DNA from: Mycobacterium sp. DL440 | GTDB lineage: Bacteria > Actinomycetota > Actinomycetes > Mycobacteriales > Mycobacteriaceae | Direction of reading: 5' to 3' | NCBI RefSeq assembly: GCF_011745145.1 | Contig: NZ_CP050191.1 | Location: forward strand, 496,001 to 560,000 | Length of the DNA: 64,000 bases | Shown: positions 41,074-49,785 of the stretch, one piece after another | Layout: every line of letters starts with the position of its first letter | Numbering within the stretch: position 1 is the stretch's first letter | Made by a program: the position numbers and the translations under genes | The notes under the pieces: model-generated | Seen by the model: only the letters and a program-made list of their open reading frames with translations | Database searches by the model: none | What the model was told of the DNA's origin: nothing

Positions 41074-43737
41074 TCAGGCGGCCTTGAGTCGGATCCGCCA
41101 GCGAACGAACCCGGTGTAGACGATGCAGATCAATACGAGGATGCCGATGTTGATCAGCCACACCGACGGCGTGTGCTTCCAGTGCGAGTCGGCGGGCAGC
41201 AGCGGTGGCGGCACCAGGCGGGTCAGGTCGACGGTCGATGCCGAGGCGGCAAAGCCCCAGCGCGCCGGGGTGATCCAGGACAACTGATCCAGCACAACCC
41301 GGTCGGTCACCGGGATCATGCCGCCGGAGAACACCAGCTGACTCATCACGGTCACCACCAGCAGCGGCATGATCTGCTCGGCTGAGCGGGCCAGTGCCGA
41401 AAGCGCGAGCCCGACCATCGCCGACGCCACACACGTCATCGAGATGTCGATGAACAATTCGAGGTTGCGGCCGCCGAGGAAGGCGCCCCGGTCGACTGCG
41501 CCCGGGCCCCAGCCCTTGCCGAGGATCGTGATCACCGTGACGATGGCGGACTGGATCACCGCGAAGACCGCGAACACTGCGATCTTGGCCATCAGGTACG
41601 CAGTGGTCGACAGACCGACGGCCTGCTCACGCCGGAAGATTGCCTGCTCACCGATCAGAGCGCGGATGGTCAGCGCGGTGCCCATGAAGATCGCGCCGAC
41701 GTTGAGCATCACCAGGATCTGGCCCGGTTCGTTGGGAGCCTCGCCGCCTTGGACGGCCGGCACCGGCAGACCGAACCCGACATCACCTGGCACCGACAAC
41801 GACAGCACACCCATGATGAACGGCAGCATCAACAGGAATGCGGTGTAGCCACGATCGGACACGATCAGCCGGACTTGTCGGCGGGCGATCGTGGAGAGCT
41901 GGCGGAAGAGGCTGGTGTGCGTCGGCTCGCCGAGGCTCTCCGGTTTCTCCGCGGGCGGTTTCGGGGGTGGGGGGCCGTGCTTGGCGAGATAACGCTGCTT
42001 GGCTCCTTCAGGGTCACCGGCGACCGTGCTGAAGATGTCGGCCCAGTTGGTGGTGCCGAGTTCGTCGCCGATCTCGTCAGGTGGCCCGCAGAATGCGGTC
42101 TTCCCTCCGGGCGCCAGCAGCAGCACCTGATCGCACACGTCGAGATACGTCAGCGAGTGGGTGATGACGAGTACGACGCGGCCGGCGTCGGCGAGCTGGC
42201 GCAGCATCGTCATGACCTGGCGGTCCAATGCCGGGTCCAGACCCGAGGTCGGTTCGTCGAGGATCAGCAGTGACGGGCCGGTCAGCAGTTCCAGTGCCAC
42301 CGAGGCACGTTTGCGCTGTCCGCCGGACAGCTTTTCGACCCGCGTGTCGAGATGCTTGGTCATCTCGAGTTCTTCGAGCACCTGCATGACGACCTGTTCG
42401 CGGTCGGCTTTGGTGGTGTCCGGCGGCAGCCGCAGCTCGGCGGCGTACATGAGTGCCTGCCGGACGGTGAGCTGACCGTGCACGACATCGTCCTGCGGCA
42501 CCATGCCGATGCGGGATCGCAGCGAGGCGTACTCGGAGTGGACGTCGTGGCCCTCGAACGTGACCGTGCCGCTGGTCGGATGGGTCAGGCCGGCGACCTG
42601 GCGGGCGAACGTCGACTTGCCCGCACCCGACGGGCCGATGACGGCGGTCAGCATGCCGGGGCGCGCGTCGAGCGAGATGTTCTCGAGCAGTGTCTTGTTG
42701 CCCTCGATCGTCCAGGTCAGGGCACGCACCTCGAGCCCCCCGGTGCGGGTGTCGGCCTCGGTCTCGCTGCGGCGCACCAGGGTGCCGCCGGAGAACGTCA
42801 GGTCGACGTTGCCGATGGTGACCACGTCGCCGTCGTGCAGAACAGCGGAGTCCACCCGCGCGCCGTTGACGAAGGTGCCGTTGATGCTGCGCTCATCGCG
42901 GATCGCGGTGCCGCCGGTCATCGGGATCAACGTGGCGTGATGCCGTGAGGCGAGCACATCGGGGATGACGATGTCGTTGTCGGTCTCGCGGCCGATCTTC
43001 ACCGCACCGGCCGGCGCCGGGCTGGTGCGCCCGGGCCGCAGGATCTTGAGCATGCTGGTGGCGATGTTGCCGCCGGGCTCACTGCTACCGCGGCTCGAGG
43101 TGGCCGTCGGCCCCATCGCCGTGGGCGGCGCGGCCGGGCTCGAGTTGCGAACCGGTTGGGGCTGATAGGCCTGTGGACCGCTGGGGTGGCCGGTCTGGGG
43201 GCCACTCGGATAGCCGGATTGCGGTCCGCTCGGGTATCCGCCCTGCGGGCCGCTGGGATACCCGGTGGGCGGGGTCGGGTAGCGCGGTTGTGGGCCGGAG
43301 GAGTAGCCGGGGCGCTGCGCCGCCGGCGGTTGTCCGTACTGCTGCCGGCCGGGGGCGGCGGCCTGGGTGGGCCAGGCGCCACTGGGCCGGTTCGCGAGCG
43401 GTACCGCCGCGGTCGGGGTGCGGCCGACGGACCCCTCCTGGACGCGGCCGACCTCGAACGTCAGCTGCGGGCCGTCCGGGTTGCCGATGTTGACGACCTG
43501 GCCGTCATGGATGTCGATCGTGGGCACCCGGCGGCCGTTGGCGTACATGCCGTTGAGGCTGCCGTTGTCGATCGCGATCCATCGACCTTGGTCGAAGCGC
43601 AGCACCACGTGGGCACGCGATATCAGCGGGTGGGCGATGCGGACGTCGGCGCGGAGGTCGCGGCCGATGACGACATCGTTGCCCGGGGCGAAGGTACGGG
43701 TCGATCCGTCGTAACGAACGGTCAGCGCAGGGCTCAT
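41074..43737 (-). CDS. FHA-FHA-ABC transporter fusion (Rv1747-like)
   Basis: This 887-residue ABC exporter has two N-terminal forkhead-associated domains (about 1-95, with GRDLRADVRIAHPLISRAHV, and 240-330, with DVLASRHHATL). A Gly/Pro/Ser/Gln-rich linker with GYPSGPQ repeats joins them. The ATPase domain has Walker A GPSGAGKST near 370, signature LSGGQRKRAS near 468 and Walker B LLILDEPTSGLD near 487, and about six ABC-2 membrane segments follow (640-887). FHA domains bind phosphothreonine, so a Ser/Thr kinase probably controls transport. M. tuberculosis Rv1747 adjoins pknF; no kinase is adjacent here. Start ATG 43737, with a TTG three codons upstream as alternative. Confidence 0.9.
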   Translation of the reverse strand: MSPALTVRYDGSTRTFAPGNDVVIGRDLRADVRIAHPLISRAHVVLRFDQGRWIAIDNGSLNGMYANGRRVPTIDIHDGQVVNIGNPDGPQLTFEVGRVQEGSVGRTPTAAVPLANRPSGAWPTQAAAPGRQQYGQPPAAQRPGYSSGPQPRYPTPPTGYPSGPQGGYPSGPQSGYPSGPQTGHPSGPQAYQPQPVRNSSPAAPPTAMGPTATSSRGSSEPGGNIATSMLKILRPGRTSPAPAGAVKIGRETDNDIVIPDVLASRHHATLIPMTGGTAIRDERSINGTFVNGARVDSAVLHDGDVVTIGNVDLTFSGGTLVRRSETEADTRTGGLEVRALTWTIEGNKTLLENISLDARPGMLTAVIGPSGAGKSTFARQVAGLTHPTSGTVTFEGHDVHSEYASLRSRIGMVPQDDVVHGQLTVRQALMYAAELRLPPDTTKADREQVVMQVLEELEMTKHLDTRVEKLSGGQRKRASVALELLTGPSLLILDEPTSGLDPALDRQVMTMLRQLADAGRVVLVITHSLTYLDVCDQVLLLAPGGKTAFCGPPDEIGDELGTTNWADIFSTVAGDPEGAKQRYLAKHGPPPPKPPAEKPESLGEPTHTSLFRQLSTIARRQVRLIVSDRGYTAFLLMLPFIMGVLSLSVPGDVGFGLPVPAVQGGEAPNEPGQILVMLNVGAIFMGTALTIRALIGEQAIFRREQAVGLSTTAYLMAKIAVFAVFAVIQSAIVTVITILGKGWGPGAVDRGAFLGGRNLELFIDISMTCVASAMVGLALSALARSAEQIMPLLVVTVMSQLVFSGGMIPVTDRVVLDQLSWITPARWGFAASASTVDLTRLVPPPLLPADSHWKHTPSVWLINIGILVLICIVYTGFVRWRIRLKAA
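43171..43275 (-). repeat. GYPSGPQ tandem repeats in the FHA-ABC linker
   Basis: Five or so imperfect heptad-like units, GYPSGPQ(G/S/T) and GHPSGPQ, are encoded consecutively between the two FHA domains. The DNA units are about 24 bp. The tract is intrinsically disordered and a candidate for length variation. Confidence 0.8.
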
Positions 43738-43804
43738 CGTGCTCAACTCTATCGGTAGTTTTCACCGGGGCTGGGCCGTTGCGGGGGTGTCGCGTCGTGT
43801 GACG

Positions 43805-45583
43805 ATGACACGCATGGTTTCTGAAGGGGCGCAGAAGGTGGCCGGCCGGGTGCTCGGCGTGCTGCGGCGGGCGGGCACGGTGCTGGCCGGGGCAGCGGCG
43901 GTGTGGTTGGTGTGGGCCGTGGTGCTGGGTGCCTGGGCACGGCTGGTGGCGCCGCGCAGTACAGGTGAAAGCGCCTGGTACGTATTCAACCTGCACCGGT
44001 GGGGCGCCGCCCTGCCGAACCGGATGGCGCTGGCCGTGACGGTGATCGCGGTGGTGCTGATCGCGGCGATGGTCTACAGCGTGTGGCGTGGACGCACCGA
44101 CCGCGACCTGGCGGCCACCCCGGCCGGCGCGGCGGGTGTGGCGGCCGTGCTGGTCATCGCCTACGTCAGCCAGGGCATCCCGGCGTTCTACCACCGGGTG
44201 ATGGACAGTGCCCCGGTCACCACGGCGTTGCCTCTCGGTACGGCGGCGTGGTGGTTGTGTCTGGCCGGCGCGGCGGCGACCTTCCTGGCCGCGCGGGCCT
44301 TCCCTCGCCTGGAGCGCGGCTCGGTGAAGTTGCTGGCTGTCGGCGCAGCGATCGCAATTGTGGTTGCCGCGGTGGTGACCGTGGGTGCGTTGCGCGCCGG
44401 TGACGACGCACGCTTCGTCGACGCGACGACGGCGGCAGCTACCGATGTGCCCGGGGTGCCCACCGCGTTGGGGAAGCGGACGTTCACGGTGTCAGTGCCT
44501 GACGCCTTCGCCGAGCGAGACGTGTCGGTATATGACATCGATTCTGCCGGTGCCGGTTTCGCGGTCTATCAGAAGGGCCGCATCACGGCCTATGGCACCG
44601 ACGGCAAGGAGCGCTGGCACTACGCGCGCACGGGACCCGGAGACGTGGGCGTCAACGGGATGCGGGTCGTTGACAGTGGCGCCACGGTGTTGGCGTTCAT
44701 CGATGGTGGCCTGGTCGGTCTGGATGCGACCACTGGGGAGCAGCTTTGGACCAGTGGGGATGCGGACTTGCACGACGCGGCACGGGGACGTTTTCGTTTG
44801 GCGACCGGTCCGTTCATCGTGGGATGGAACGACGAGCGCGTCTGGACCCGATACGACGGGCGGACCGGCCACGCATTGTGGAGTGTGCCCGCACCACATC
44901 CCGGTTGCGGCATTGTCGAACCCGTCGTGGCCGCGTCCGGTGTGGTGTCCACGGTTCAATGTGAGGACGGCAAGGTCTGGTTGAGTGTGCTCGATCCCGA
45001 GACCGGGGAAATCGGTTGGGACACAGTCCTGTCGGAGGAAAAAATCGACCCGGCGGTGCCGATCGAACAGCGCTACCTCAAGCTGGGGGCCAGGCCGGCC
45101 AACGGCATCGGAGTCTTCATTTCCCTGCTGGGATCCGGTGCGCCCGACTCAGCCCTGTATGCCGACATCGTTCATCGCACTGTCACCGCGTTGCCGGCAG
45201 ACGGACGATTCGCCGAATCATATGGTCCCAGCGATGATTTCGTGGTGTGGTATCTCGATGATCGGACCACCCGGCTGACCCTGTTCGGGCCTGACGGGCA
45301 TCAACGGTGCCAGGTTCCCGACGGCGTCGAGCCGGTTCGGACGACCGTGCCGAGCCAGCGAGTTGATCAACCTGCCTACGTCGCGTTCCCTGACAGCCTG
45401 GTTCTCGCCGACCGTGGTGCCCGGGGCGCCACGGGCTCACTGCGCACCTTCGATGCGAAGACGTGCGCTCAGACCGCCACGGTGCCAGCCGAATCGGTGG
45501 AGGGCCTGGTGCCGGCCCCGGGTGCGGTGTTGGTGTTGCGGCGCGACGGGCAGACGCTGCAGATCGATGGCTACACCGCCTAG
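43805..45583 (+). CDS. Membrane protein with external PQQ-like beta-propeller
   Basis: This 592-residue protein has about five hydrophobic segments in the first 210 residues, then a long domain with propeller-like repeats such as RITAYGTDGKERWHYARTGP, GLVGLDATTGEQLWTSGD and VLDPETGEIGWDTVL. The xDxxTGexxW pattern marks WD/PQQ-like blades, which usually act outside the membrane as binding modules. No cofactor-binding residues were identified. ATG 43805 or 43814 could start it. Its stop overlaps the stop of the convergent membrane gene at 45580. Confidence 0.75.
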   Translation: MTRMVSEGAQKVAGRVLGVLRRAGTVLAGAAAVWLVWAVVLGAWARLVAPRSTGESAWYVFNLHRWGAALPNRMALAVTVIAVVLIAAMVYSVWRGRTDRDLAATPAGAAGVAAVLVIAYVSQGIPAFYHRVMDSAPVTTALPLGTAAWWLCLAGAAATFLAARAFPRLERGSVKLLAVGAAIAIVVAAVVTVGALRAGDDARFVDATTAAATDVPGVPTALGKRTFTVSVPDAFAERDVSVYDIDSAGAGFAVYQKGRITAYGTDGKERWHYARTGPGDVGVNGMRVVDSGATVLAFIDGGLVGLDATTGEQLWTSGDADLHDAARGRFRLATGPFIVGWNDERVWTRYDGRTGHALWSVPAPHPGCGIVEPVVAASGVVSTVQCEDGKVWLSVLDPETGEIGWDTVLSEEKIDPAVPIEQRYLKLGARPANGIGVFISLLGSGAPDSALYADIVHRTVTALPADGRFAESYGPSDDFVVWYLDDRTTRLTLFGPDGHQRCQVPDGVEPVRTTVPSQRVDQPAYVAFPDSLVLADRGARGATGSLRTFDAKTCAQTATVPAESVEGLVPAPGAVLVLRRDGQTLQIDGYTA

Positions 45584-46488
45584 GTCGGCGTATTGGCCAG
45601 CGCGGGTACGGCTTCTTCGGGGTAGCGGTCCTGGGCGTCCCAGACGTCCCAGGTCTGCACGGCCCAGAACACCGCGAAAAGCACGATGAGGATGAGTTCG
45701 ACGGTGATCACGCCGAAGTGCCATCCGAGAATCAGCAGCACCACGCCGGCCACGACGGTGACGAGCATGAGCGCGGCGATGGTCGCGTAGAACCGGGCCA
45801 GGTGCCGGCGCACGGCGGCCCGCGCGTAGCACGCGTGGTAGACCGCCACGAGGGTGATGGCCAGGAACATCGCCACCGCGGCGATCACGTGTGCGTGTTG
45901 GGCGAACCAGTCCCACAACATCAGCGGGGCGCCGGCGATGGCGATGGCCAACAGTGCTGTCGGAAGCCATTTTTCGACCCGCAGCAGCGCGGTGGCGATG
46001 GTCTTCCACGGCGTGGCGGCCTCGGCGCAGGATGGTTCGGACGCCACGGGTGGTTGCTGCGGGCGGCGCCAGCGGCCCAGTGCCAGGTACATCCCGGTGC
46101 CGACGGCGACAGCGACGAATAATGCGGCGACGTTGTTGGCGACGCCACCGAACGGGTCGGTGACCGTGGGGAGCCATGGCCGGCACAGGTCGTCGGGACC
46201 GGTGGGAACCAGGGCCACGATGAAAGCCATGAACCCGGAGTAGTTCAGCAGCGCGTCCTCACCGATCCGGCTGCCCTTGTAAGCGATCAGGCAGATGCCG
46301 ATCGCGCACAGGGAGGCCAGAAACACCGCGTGGGTGCGGGTGTAGAAGAACGCGCTGATCGACCCCTGCGGGCAACTGTGCGTCCACGTCAACGCCAATG
46401 AGGTCAACAGGAAAACCACCAGCGCGACCAGGCCGACCCGCACGTAGCGGTAGGTCACCATGGTGTCGCTGGTGAAATCGGTGCTCAC
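45580..46488 (-). CDS. Polytopic membrane protein of unknown function
   Basis: This 302-residue protein has about eight hydrophobic segments and a conserved-looking loop THSCPQGSISAFFYTRTHAVF between the first and second. A second loop contains GPDDLCRPWLPTVTDPFGG. It was not assigned to a family. The GTG start overlaps the stop of the Old-Yellow-Enzyme-type reductase (GTGA), so the two are translationally coupled and may work together, for example membrane electron transfer and a flavin/Fe-S reductase (inference). Confidence 0.65.
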   Translation of the reverse strand: MSTDFTSDTMVTYRYVRVGLVALVVFLLTSLALTWTHSCPQGSISAFFYTRTHAVFLASLCAIGICLIAYKGSRIGEDALLNYSGFMAFIVALVPTGPDDLCRPWLPTVTDPFGGVANNVAALFVAVAVGTGMYLALGRWRRPQQPPVASEPSCAEAATPWKTIATALLRVEKWLPTALLAIAIAGAPLMLWDWFAQHAHVIAAVAMFLAITLVAVYHACYARAAVRRHLARFYATIAALMLVTVVAGVVLLILGWHFGVITVELILIVLFAVFWAVQTWDVWDAQDRYPEEAVPALANTPT

Positions 46489-47708
46489 TTCACGAGTGTG
46501 TCCGGAGCTCCTGTCACCACGCAATGGGTGTGGCTGTAGATGGTCGGCATGCACTCGTTGCAGTGCGTGCACAGCGATTTCACGGAACCTTTTTCGCTCT
46601 CGGCTTTGATCCGGTTGAGCAGGTCCGGCTCGGCGAGCAGCGCGCGGCCCATCGCGACGAAGTCGAAGCCGGCCGCCATCGCCCGGTCCATGGTCTCGCG
46701 GTTGGTGATGCCGCCCAGCAGGATGATGGGCATGGTCAGCTCGGCGCGGAACTTCTCGGCGTCGCGCATCAGATACGCCTCGTGGTACGGGTATTCGCGG
46801 AAGAACTTGTTGCCGCTCATCCGGATGCCCCAGCTGATCGGGGGTTTGAAGTTCGCGGCGAACTCCTTGACCGGCGCGCCGCCGCGGAACAGGTACATCG
46901 GGTTGACCAGCGAGCTGCCCGCGGTGAGCTCGATGGCGTCCAGGCCGCCGTCTTCCTCGAGCCACTTCGCCGTCTGCAGCGACTCATCGATCGGGATGCC
47001 GCCGCGGATGCCGTCGCTCATGTTGAGCTTGGCGATGACGGCGATCTTCTTGCCGCCGTGCTTGTCGACGGCGTCGCGCACCGCGCGCACCACACCGCGG
47101 GCCACCTTCGCCCGGTTCTCCAGTGAACCGCCGAACTCGTCGGTGCGCCGGTTGATCAGCGGGGACAGGAACGAGCTGGCCAGGTAGTTGTGGCCGAGGT
47201 GCACCTCGACGGCATCGAATCCCGAGTCGATCGCCAGCCGTGCGGCATTGGCGTGGGCTTCGGTGACGTCGCGGATGTCGTCGATGGTGGCCTTCTTGGC
47301 GAACCGCATCGACAGCGGGTTGAAGAATCGCACCGGCGCCAGCGCCTTGGCCTTGTTGGTGCGCGAATTGGCCACCGGCCCGGCGTGGCCGATCTGGGCA
47401 CTGATGGCCGCACCCTCGGCGTGGATGGTCTCGGTGAGCTTGGTCAACCCGGGTACCGCTTCCGGCCGCATCCAGATCTGCCAACCGTCGGTGCGGCCGC
47501 CGGGGGACACGGCGCAGTAGGCGACGGTGGTCATGCCGACTCCGCCGGCCGCGGGCAGCCGGTGGTAGTTGATCAAATCCTCGGTGACCAGCGCATTGGG
47601 CGTGGACGCTTCGAAGGTGGCGGCCTTGATGATGCGATTGCGCAGCGTCACCGGACCGAGCTTGGCCTCACTGAAAACATCAGTGAACACATTGGGCTGG
47701 GTGTTCAT
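46485..47708 (-). CDS. NADH:flavin oxidoreductase, Old Yellow Enzyme family (Rv3359-like)
   Basis: This 407-residue TIM-barrel FMN enzyme has the family segments LGPVTLRNRIIKAAT near residue 15, AQIGHAGP near 100 and EVHLGHNYLASSFLSPLINR near 165. A C-terminal Cys cluster, CTHCNECMPTIYSHTHC, resembles the 4Fe-4S site of 2,4-dienoyl-CoA reductase-type members, but the second flavin/NADPH domain is missing, so it is the single-domain form. The substrate is probably an unsaturated carbonyl or thioester. The ATG at 47708 is only 37 bp from divergent folD. The membrane gene downstream is coupled. Confidence 0.85.
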   Translation of the reverse strand: MNTQPNVFTDVFSEAKLGPVTLRNRIIKAATFEASTPNALVTEDLINYHRLPAAGGVGMTTVAYCAVSPGGRTDGWQIWMRPEAVPGLTKLTETIHAEGAAISAQIGHAGPVANSRTNKAKALAPVRFFNPLSMRFAKKATIDDIRDVTEAHANAARLAIDSGFDAVEVHLGHNYLASSFLSPLINRRTDEFGGSLENRAKVARGVVRAVRDAVDKHGGKKIAVIAKLNMSDGIRGGIPIDESLQTAKWLEEDGGLDAIELTAGSSLVNPMYLFRGGAPVKEFAANFKPPISWGIRMSGNKFFREYPYHEAYLMRDAEKFRAELTMPIILLGGITNRETMDRAMAAGFDFVAMGRALLAEPDLLNRIKAESEKGSVKSLCTHCNECMPTIYSHTHCVVTGAPDTLVK

Positions 47709-47745
47709 ATGCTGAGCCTGCCACGCGGCTGACACAATGGCACCC

Positions 47746-48597
47746 GTGGGTGCGATTGTGTTGGACGGTAAGGCCACGCGCGACGAGATCTTCGTCGACC
47801 TCAAGCAGCGCGTAGCGAAGTTGACCGAAGCGGGCCGGACGCCCGGGCTCGGAACGGTGCTGGTCGGTGACGACCCCGGCTCGCAGGCCTATGTGCGCGG
47901 CAAGCATGCCGACTGCGCCAAGGTCGGGATCAACTCGATCCGGCGTGACCTGCCCGCCGACATCACGCAGGCCCAGCTTGACGAGACGATCGACGAGCTC
48001 AACGCCAACCCGGACTGCACGGGCTACATCGTGCAGCTGCCGCTGCCCAAGCAGCTGGACGAGAACGCCGCGCTGGAGCGCATCGACCCGGCCAAGGACG
48101 CCGACGGTCTGCATCCCACGAACCTCGGTCGGCTGGTGCTCGGCAAGGAAGCGTCGCTTCCTTGTACCCCCCGCGGCATCGTGCACCTGTTGCGTCGGTT
48201 CGAGGTGCCGATCGCCGGGGCCCACGTGGTGGTGATCGGGCGCGGGGTGACGGTCGGCCGGCCGATGGGCCTGTTGCTCACCCGACGCTCGGAGAACGCC
48301 ACGGTGACGCTGTGCCACACCGGCACCCGGGATCTGCCTGCTCTGACTCGGCAGGCCGACATCATCATCGCCGCGGTCGGTGTGCCGCACATGGTGACCG
48401 CCGACATGGTCAAGCCCGGGGCGGCCGTCGTCGACGTCGGTGTGAGCCGGGTGGACGGCAAGCTCACCGGTGACGTTGCGCCCGACGTCTGGGATGTGGC
48501 CGGGCACGTGTCGCCCAACCCGGGCGGGGTCGGTCCTCTGACGCGGGCGTTCCTGCTGACCAACGTCGTCGAGCTCGAAGAGTCGAAACTGGCGTGA
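47746..48597 (+). CDS. folD: Bifunctional methylenetetrahydrofolate dehydrogenase/cyclohydrolase
   Basis: This 283-residue FolD interconverts 5,10-methylene-THF and 10-formyl-THF with NADP. The catalytic Lys lies in [13 protein letters not shown] near residue 53, the VQLPLPK motif near 97, the NADP motif [14 protein letters not shown] near 160, and the C-terminal [15 protein letters not shown] is typical. GTG 47746 ([11 protein letters not shown]) matches the family N-terminus; ATG 47737 would add three residues. The DUF3017 gene overlaps its stop. Very little space separates it from the divergent reductase gene, so its promoter is compact. Confidence 0.96.
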   Translation: MGAIVLDGKATRDEIFVDLKQRVAKLTEAGRTPGLGTVLVGDDPGSQAYVRGKHADCAKVGINSIRRDLPADITQAQLDETIDELNANPDCTGYIVQLPLPKQLDENAALERIDPAKDADGLHPTNLGRLVLGKEASLPCTPRGIVHLLRRFEVPIAGAHVVVIGRGVTVGRPMGLLLTRRSENATVTLCHTGTRDLPALTRQADIIIAAVGVPHMVTADMVKPGAAVVDVGVSRVDGKLTGDVAPDVWDVAGHVSPNPGGVGPLTRAFLLTNVVELEESKLA

Positions 48598-48887
48598 CAG
48601 TGAACGAGTTCGTCCGCAAGGTGTTCGCCGGCCAGTGGCCGATCCTGGTGGTCGGGCTGATCTTCATCGCGGCGTTCGCCTTGGTGGTGGCGGGCTACTG
48701 GCGCCGCGGCGCGCTGGTCATCGGGATCGGCGTGGGCGCTGCGGCAGCGCTGCGGCTGGCCCTGACCGATGACCGGGCCGGGCTTCTGGTGGTGCGTTCG
48801 AGGACCATCGACTTCACGACCACCGCGACGGTGAGTGCCATCGTGCTCTACATCGCCTGGACCATCGACCCGTTGGGCACGTCGTAG
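48594..48887 (+). CDS. DUF3017 small membrane protein (Rv3355c-like)
   Basis: This 97-residue protein has three hydrophobic segments ([53 protein letters not shown]) and the typical DUF3017 core [17 protein letters not shown]. It always seems to follow folD in actinobacteria, but its role is unknown. The GTG start overlaps the folD stop (GTGA). A strong terminator follows at 48902. Confidence 0.88.
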   Translation: MTVNEFVRKVFAGQWPILVVGLIFIAAFALVVAGYWRRGALVIGIGVGAAAALRLALTDDRAGLLVVRSRTIDFTTTATVSAIVLYIAWTIDPLGTS

Positions 48888-48901
48888 TTTTCCCGCCGAG
48901 T

Positions 48902-48948
48902 GGCCAGTTATTGCACGGAAATTGGGAAAACCCGTGTAATAACTGGCC
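48902..48948 (+). terminator. Intrinsic terminator of the folD operon
   Basis: GGCCAGTTATTGCACGG (48902-48918) pairs with CCGTGTAATAACTGGCC (48932-48948) over 17 bp with one G-U pair. A 13-nt A-rich loop separates the arms and TTTC follows. It lies 14 bp after the DUF3017 stop. Confidence 0.88.
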
Positions 48949-49010
48949 TTTCGGCTCGGGGTGCAATTCGGGGGAGGGGGCTGCCCGGCTACCCGAATAT
49001 TCACAGTAAA

Positions 49011-49044
49011 TGCTCAGTGGGCAATATTGCTCAGTGGGCAATAT
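49011..49044. promoter_or_regulatory. Tandem 17-bp repeat, probable TetR operator
   Basis: TGCTCAGTGGGCAATAT occurs twice without a gap (49011-49027, 49028-49044). Across the junction it forms the inverted repeat ATATTGC-N7-GCAATAT (49024-49030, 49038-49044). It ends 17 bp before the TetR start at 49062, the usual place for an autoregulatory operator. Confidence 0.75.
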
Positions 49045-49061
49045 TTAGTTAGTGTGGTGGC

Positions 49062-49706
49062 ATGGCACCGGGACTGCGGGAACGCAAGAAGCTCGACACT
49101 CGACGGGCGCTGAGCGATGCCGCGCTGACTCTGGCGTTCGAGCGTGGACTGGAGAACGTCACCCGCGAGGACATCGCCAACCTGGCCGGGGTCTCGCTGC
49201 GCACCTTCACGAACTATTTCGCCGGCAAGTACGACGCGCTGGCGTACCGGCAGCAGGAGCGCATGCGCTCCAGTATCGACCTGCTGCGCTCGCGCCCGGC
49301 CGGCGAACCGCTGTGGACCGCGATCGCCGAATCGGTGATTAATCCGGTGGACGCCGACATGTCCGACGTCTATGGTGTGGAGAACGCGCTGCCGACCCGC
49401 CAGCAGCTGGCCGAGGTCCGAAAACTGTTGATGATCCCGGAGATTCGCGATGCCACTTTCCGGGGGATGTCCGACGAGTGGGTGACGGCGATCGCCGAGC
49501 GGACCGGCACCGACCCGGAACGTGACATGTATCCCCGATTGGTGGCCGCCGTGGTGCGAGCGGTCGGCGATGTCGCGATGGATCAGTACGGGATCGCCGA
49601 TCCGCCAGTGTCTTTCACGTCACTACTGCGCAAAGCGTTCGCGGCGGTGGCCGCAGGCCTGCCTGAACCATCACCCAGCCAATCACCACCGCCGATTTCT
49701 ACCTGA
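49062..49706 (+). CDS. TetR-family transcriptional regulator
   Basis: This 214-residue TetR-type protein has its HTH at about residues 10-55 (RRALSDAALTLAFERGLENV, TREDIANLAGVSLRTFTNYF). The C-terminal domain is divergent and would bind the inducer. The FAD monooxygenase follows 79 bp downstream in the same direction, so the two are probably co-transcribed, and the regulator likely controls both through the tandem operator at 49011-49044. Confidence 0.88.
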   Translation: MAPGLRERKKLDTRRALSDAALTLAFERGLENVTREDIANLAGVSLRTFTNYFAGKYDALAYRQQERMRSSIDLLRSRPAGEPLWTAIAESVINPVDADMSDVYGVENALPTRQQLAEVRKLLMIPEIRDATFRGMSDEWVTAIAERTGTDPERDMYPRLVAAVVRAVGDVAMDQYGIADPPVSFTSLLRKAFAAVAAGLPEPSPSQSPPPIST

Positions 49707-49785
49707 GGGTTGTCGCGGCGGCCGATCACTAGCCCTGGCGTAGGAACCGGCGCACATAGGGCACCAAACACGTAAGGAGAAACCC

